From Luteimonas mephitis DSM 12574 (lineage in GTDB: Bacteria; Pseudomonadota; Gammaproteobacteria; Xanthomonadales; Xanthomonadaceae): a DNA stretch of 64,000 nucleotides. Location: contig NZ_KE383816.1 in the NCBI RefSeq assembly GCF_000422305.1, forward strand, positions 484,566 through 548,565, given 5' to 3'. The notes under the pieces are model-generated. The model worked only from the letters and a program-made list of their open reading frames with translations, did no database searches and was not told the DNA's origin. This document shows positions 61,459 to 64,000 of this stretch, in pieces (the first letter of the stretch is position 1; the number at the start of each line of letters is the position of its first letter). The translations under genes and the position numbers were made by a program.

Positions 61459-62571
61459 TCAGCCGTGGATCGGGCGATGGTTGCGCACCGACATCACCAC
61501 GCCCAGCCCGGCCAGCAGCGAGACCGCCGCGGTGCCGCCGTAGCTCAGCAGCGGCATCGGCACGCCGACCACCGGCAGCAGGCCGGAGATCATGCCGCCG
61601 TTGACGATCACGTAGACGAAGAACGCCAGCCCGAGGCTGCCGGCCAGCAGTCGCGCGTAACCGTCGCGCGCTTCGGCCGCGATCCACAGGCAGCGCCCGA
61701 CCACGAACAGGTACAGCGCCAGCACGGTGGCCACGCCGATCCAGCCGAATTCCTCGGACAGGACCGCGAAAATGAAGTCGGTGGTGTGTTCGGGCAGGTA
61801 GTTCAGGTGCGACTGCGAGCCCTGCATCCAGCCCTGCCCGGTCATCCCGCCCGAGCCGATCGCGATCTTCGACTGGATGATGTTCCAGCCCGCGCCGAGC
61901 GGGTCGGACTCCGGATCGAGGAAAGTCAGGATGCGGTCCTTCTGGTACGGCTTGAGCAGCCAGAACCACGCCGCCGGCGCGGCGCCCGCGACGCCGCCGA
62001 AGGCGATCGCGAACCACCACCACGGCAGGCCCGCCAGGAACAGCACGAAGCAGCCGCTGATCGCCACCAGCATCGCGGTGCCGAAGTCCGGCTGCAGCAG
62101 CACCAGCGCGGTCGGCACGGCGATGATCACCGCGGTGGCCAGCACCGCGCCGATGCGCGGCGGCAGCAGCTGGCGGTCGAGGTACCACGCCGCCATCATC
62201 GGCAGGCTCAGCTTGAGCAGCTCCGAGGGCTGGAAGTAGAACAGCTGCAGGTCGATCCAGTGCTTGCCGTGCCTGCCGGTGCCGATCGCCAGGACCAGCA
62301 GCAGCGGCACCAGCGTGGCGCCGTAGACCAGCGGCGTGACTTCACGCAGCCGCAGCGGGGTCATCCGCGACAGCCCCCACATCGCCGCCAGCCCCACGGC
62401 ATAGCGCGCGCCCTGCGCGACCACCAGGTTCATGCCGTTCTGGCCCCCGGCGCTGTACAGCACCGCCAGCGCGATCGCCATCAGCGCGAACAGGGCGGCG
62501 CACAGCGACCAGTCCAGGGTGCGCACGAACCGCTGCAGGAGATCCAGCAGCCATTGCAGGATCACGTTCAC
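61459..62571 (-). CDS. rodA: rod-shape peptidoglycan glycosyltransferase RodA
   Basis: A 370-residue SEDS protein starting with a GTG that overlaps the mrdA stop (GTGA). About ten membrane helices. Family motifs: YFQPSELLKLSLPMMAAWYL, LVLLQPDFGTAMLVAISGCF, GSGGMTGQGWMQGSQSHLNY LPEHTTDFIFAVLSEEFG and VPMPLLSYGGTAAVSLLAGL. Polymerises glycan strands with PBP2 in the elongasome. Confidence 0.97.
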   Translation of the reverse strand: MNVILQWLLDLLQRFVRTLDWSLCAALFALMAIALAVLYSAGGQNGMNLVVAQGARYAVGLAAMWGLSRMTPLRLREVTPLVYGATLVPLLLVLAIGTGRHGKHWIDLQLFYFQPSELLKLSLPMMAAWYLDRQLLPPRIGAVLATAVIIAVPTALVLLQPDFGTAMLVAISGCFVLFLAGLPWWWFAIAFGGVAGAAPAAWFWLLKPYQKDRILTFLDPESDPLGAGWNIIQSKIAIGSGGMTGQGWMQGSQSHLNYLPEHTTDFIFAVLSEEFGWIGVATVLALYLFVVGRCLWIAAEARDGYARLLAGSLGLAFFVYVIVNGGMISGLLPVVGVPMPLLSYGGTAAVSLLAGLGVVMSVRNHRPIHG

Positions 62572-64000
62572 CGCGCAGCTCCCGGACCGCCGCGGAACAG
62601 TTCGACCGTGGCCGCGTCGAGATCGGGAATGGCCGCGCGGGCCGCGCTCGCCGGCGTCGGCGACGCCTGTGCCACCACCGCGCGGGCGCCGATCGCGGTC
62701 ACCGGGATCGCATCGGGATCGGCCTCCGGATACTTGCCCAGCAGCCAGCCGTCGAACAGCTTGCGCGCGATCGGCGCGGCGGTGGAGCCGCCGTAGCCGC
62801 CGTGTTCGACCATCACCGCCACCGCGATCCGCGGATCCTCGGTCGGCGCATAGCCGATGAACCACGCCTGGTGGCGCAGGTGCAGCGGCAGTGAATGCGG
62901 GTTGGTGCTGATGTTGCCCTTGCGGCTGACCCGCTGCGCGGTGCCGGTCTTGCCGGCCATGCGGTAGCTGGCACCGACCGCCATCGCCCGCCCGGTGCCG
63001 CCCGGATCGTAGATCGTGCCTTCCATCCCGCCCTGCACCGCGCGGATGTAGCCGATGTTGTCGGACAGGCGCCTGGGTGCTGGCTGCGGCACCGGCGTCC
63101 ACGGGCTGCGGAACCCGTCGCGCCGGTCGCGGGCCAGGTGCGGGCGGCGCAGGACCCCATCGGCGGCCAGCGCCGCGGTGCCGCGCGCGAGCTGCAGGGT
63201 GGTGGCGATCCAGTAGCCCTGGCCGATGCCGGCGATCACCGTTTCCCCCGGATACCAGGGTTCGCGGCTGTTCTTTGCCTTCCATTCCGGTGACGGCACC
63301 ACGCCGCCGTTCTCGCCGGCCAGGTCGATCCCGGTCGGTTCGCCGAAGCCGTAGCGGTGCATGTACGTCGACAGGCGCGCGATGCCCATGTCGTAGGCGA
63401 GCTTGTAGTAGTAGTAGTTCACCGACGCGGCGATCGACTTGTGCAGGTCGACCCAGCCGCTGCCGCCGTGGGCGTCGCGATAGCCGCGCTTCTGCCCGGG
63501 GATGTGGAACTCGCCGGTGGTGAACACCCGGTCGCCGGGCCGGCGCAGACCGCTTTCCAGCCCCGCCAGCGCCATGAACGGCTTGACCGTCGACCCCGGC
63601 GGACCGCCGCCGAGCACGTTGCGGTTGAACAGCGGCCGCGACGGGTTGTCCATCAGCGCGCGGTAGTCGGCGCTGGAGATGCCGTTGACGAACAGGTTGG
63701 GGTCGTAGCTGGGCAGGCTGGCCATTGCCAGGATCTCGCCGGTCTTCGGGTCGATCGCCACCGCCGAGCCGTCGTGGTCGCCGAAGGCCTCGACCATGGT
63801 CCGCTGCAGGTCCACGTCCACCGCCAGCCGCAGGTCGGCGCCGGCGGTCGCCGGGATCCGGCCGACGCGGCCGAGCGCACGGCCCTCGACGTTGGTCTTC
63901 ACTTCCTCGTAGCCGACCTTGCCGCGCAGCGCCTCGTCGTAATAGCGCTCGATGCCGGCGCGGCCGGTGTGGGTGAACAGCGCCTGCCCGGGACCGTATT
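62568..64000 (-). CDS. mrdA: penicillin-binding protein 2 (5' end outside window)
   Basis: The frame is open at base 64000, so the N-terminus and membrane anchor are missing. The visible 477 residues start in the PBP dimer domain (YGPGQALFTHTGRAGIERYY) and include the transpeptidase motifs STVKPF (SxxK), SVN in IAASVNYYYYKLAYD, and KTG in AGKTGTAQRV. VAIDPKTGEILAMASLPSYD PNLFVNGI is the usual PBP2 sequence. It crosslinks peptidoglycan for elongation, acting with RodA encoded next. Confidence 0.96.
   Translation of the reverse strand, partial: YGPGQALFTHTGRAGIERYYDEALRGKVGYEEVKTNVEGRALGRVGRIPATAGADLRLAVDVDLQRTMVEAFGDHDGSAVAIDPKTGEILAMASLPSYDPNLFVNGISSADYRALMDNPSRPLFNRNVLGGGPPGSTVKPFMALAGLESGLRRPGDRVFTTGEFHIPGQKRGYRDAHGGSGWVDLHKSIAASVNYYYYKLAYDMGIARLSTYMHRYGFGEPTGIDLAGENGGVVPSPEWKAKNSREPWYPGETVIAGIGQGYWIATTLQLARGTAALAADGVLRRPHLARDRRDGFRSPWTPVPQPAPRRLSDNIGYIRAVQGGMEGTIYDPGGTGRAMAVGASYRMAGKTGTAQRVSRKGNISTNPHSLPLHLRHQAWFIGYAPTEDPRIAVAVMVEHGGYGGSTAAPIARKLFDGWLLGKYPEADPDAIPVTAIGARAVVAQASPTPASAARAAIPDLDAATVELFRGGPGAAR

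Overview
The window is a high-GC chromosomal segment, apparently from a member of the Xanthomonadaceae (Lysobacteraceae), most likely a Luteimonas or Lysobacter relative. This is inferred from the overall GC and codon bias, a predicted XVIPCD-type type IV secretion effector, the gene order around lipA/lipB and mrdA/rodA, and several families of intergenic inverted repeats of the kind common in this group. No rRNA, tRNA, CRISPR array or intact transposase was seen.

Layout. 1-11.1 kb: mostly housekeeping or accessory genes: a partial alpha/beta hydrolase, an S41 peptidase, a CDF cation transporter, apt, an outer-membrane beta-barrel protein, and a predicted effector/immunity pair (amidase with XVIPCD-like domain plus overlapping lipoprotein). 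11.1-25.3 kb: a variable region with a 21-bp periodic repeat array, a GHSLGG lipase-like protein, a DUF922-type protease, a lipoprotein/HEXXH bicistron, a LysR/reductase pair, two PD-(D/E)XK-like proteins of lower GC, gene fragments, and two recurring intergenic elements. One is a ~95-bp nested inverted repeat. The other is a short GTGAACCTGACCCCGTT motif that repeatedly sits at gene-fragment junctions. 25.4-29.2 kb: the split class II ribonucleotide reductase nrdJa/nrdJb with a histone-H1-like gene between the halves. 29.9-33.9 kb: a DegQ/HtrA protease, a three-gene YqjD/YqjE/YqjK-like envelope operon and an AI-2E/PerM family permease. 33.9-34.6 kb: a ~600-bp imperfect inverted repeat.

34.6-42.2 kb: a HAD phosphatase/M17 aminopeptidase pair, a CHASE3-GAF-GGDEF diguanylate cyclase, and a DesR/DesK-like two-component system next to an ABC-2 exporter. 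42.6-48.9 kb: a divergent MacA/MacB/FtsX-like export operon ending in a lipoprotein hydrolase and a small membrane protein. 49-51 kb: two EamA/RarD exporters. 51.2-64 kb: envelope and cofactor genes transcribed leftward: prc, lipA, lipB, ybeD, dacC, rlpA, mltB, rodA and mrdA (cut by the window edge). These fit together as lipoate attachment and rod-shape peptidoglycan synthesis and remodelling.

The most noteworthy items are the effector/immunity pair at 7.2-8.6 kb, the motif-bounded gene fragments (including a 36-bp piece of nrdJb found 2.8 kb away), intergenic repeats whose first bases supply the TAG stop codon of the adjacent gene, the 21-bp array and the 600-bp palindrome.
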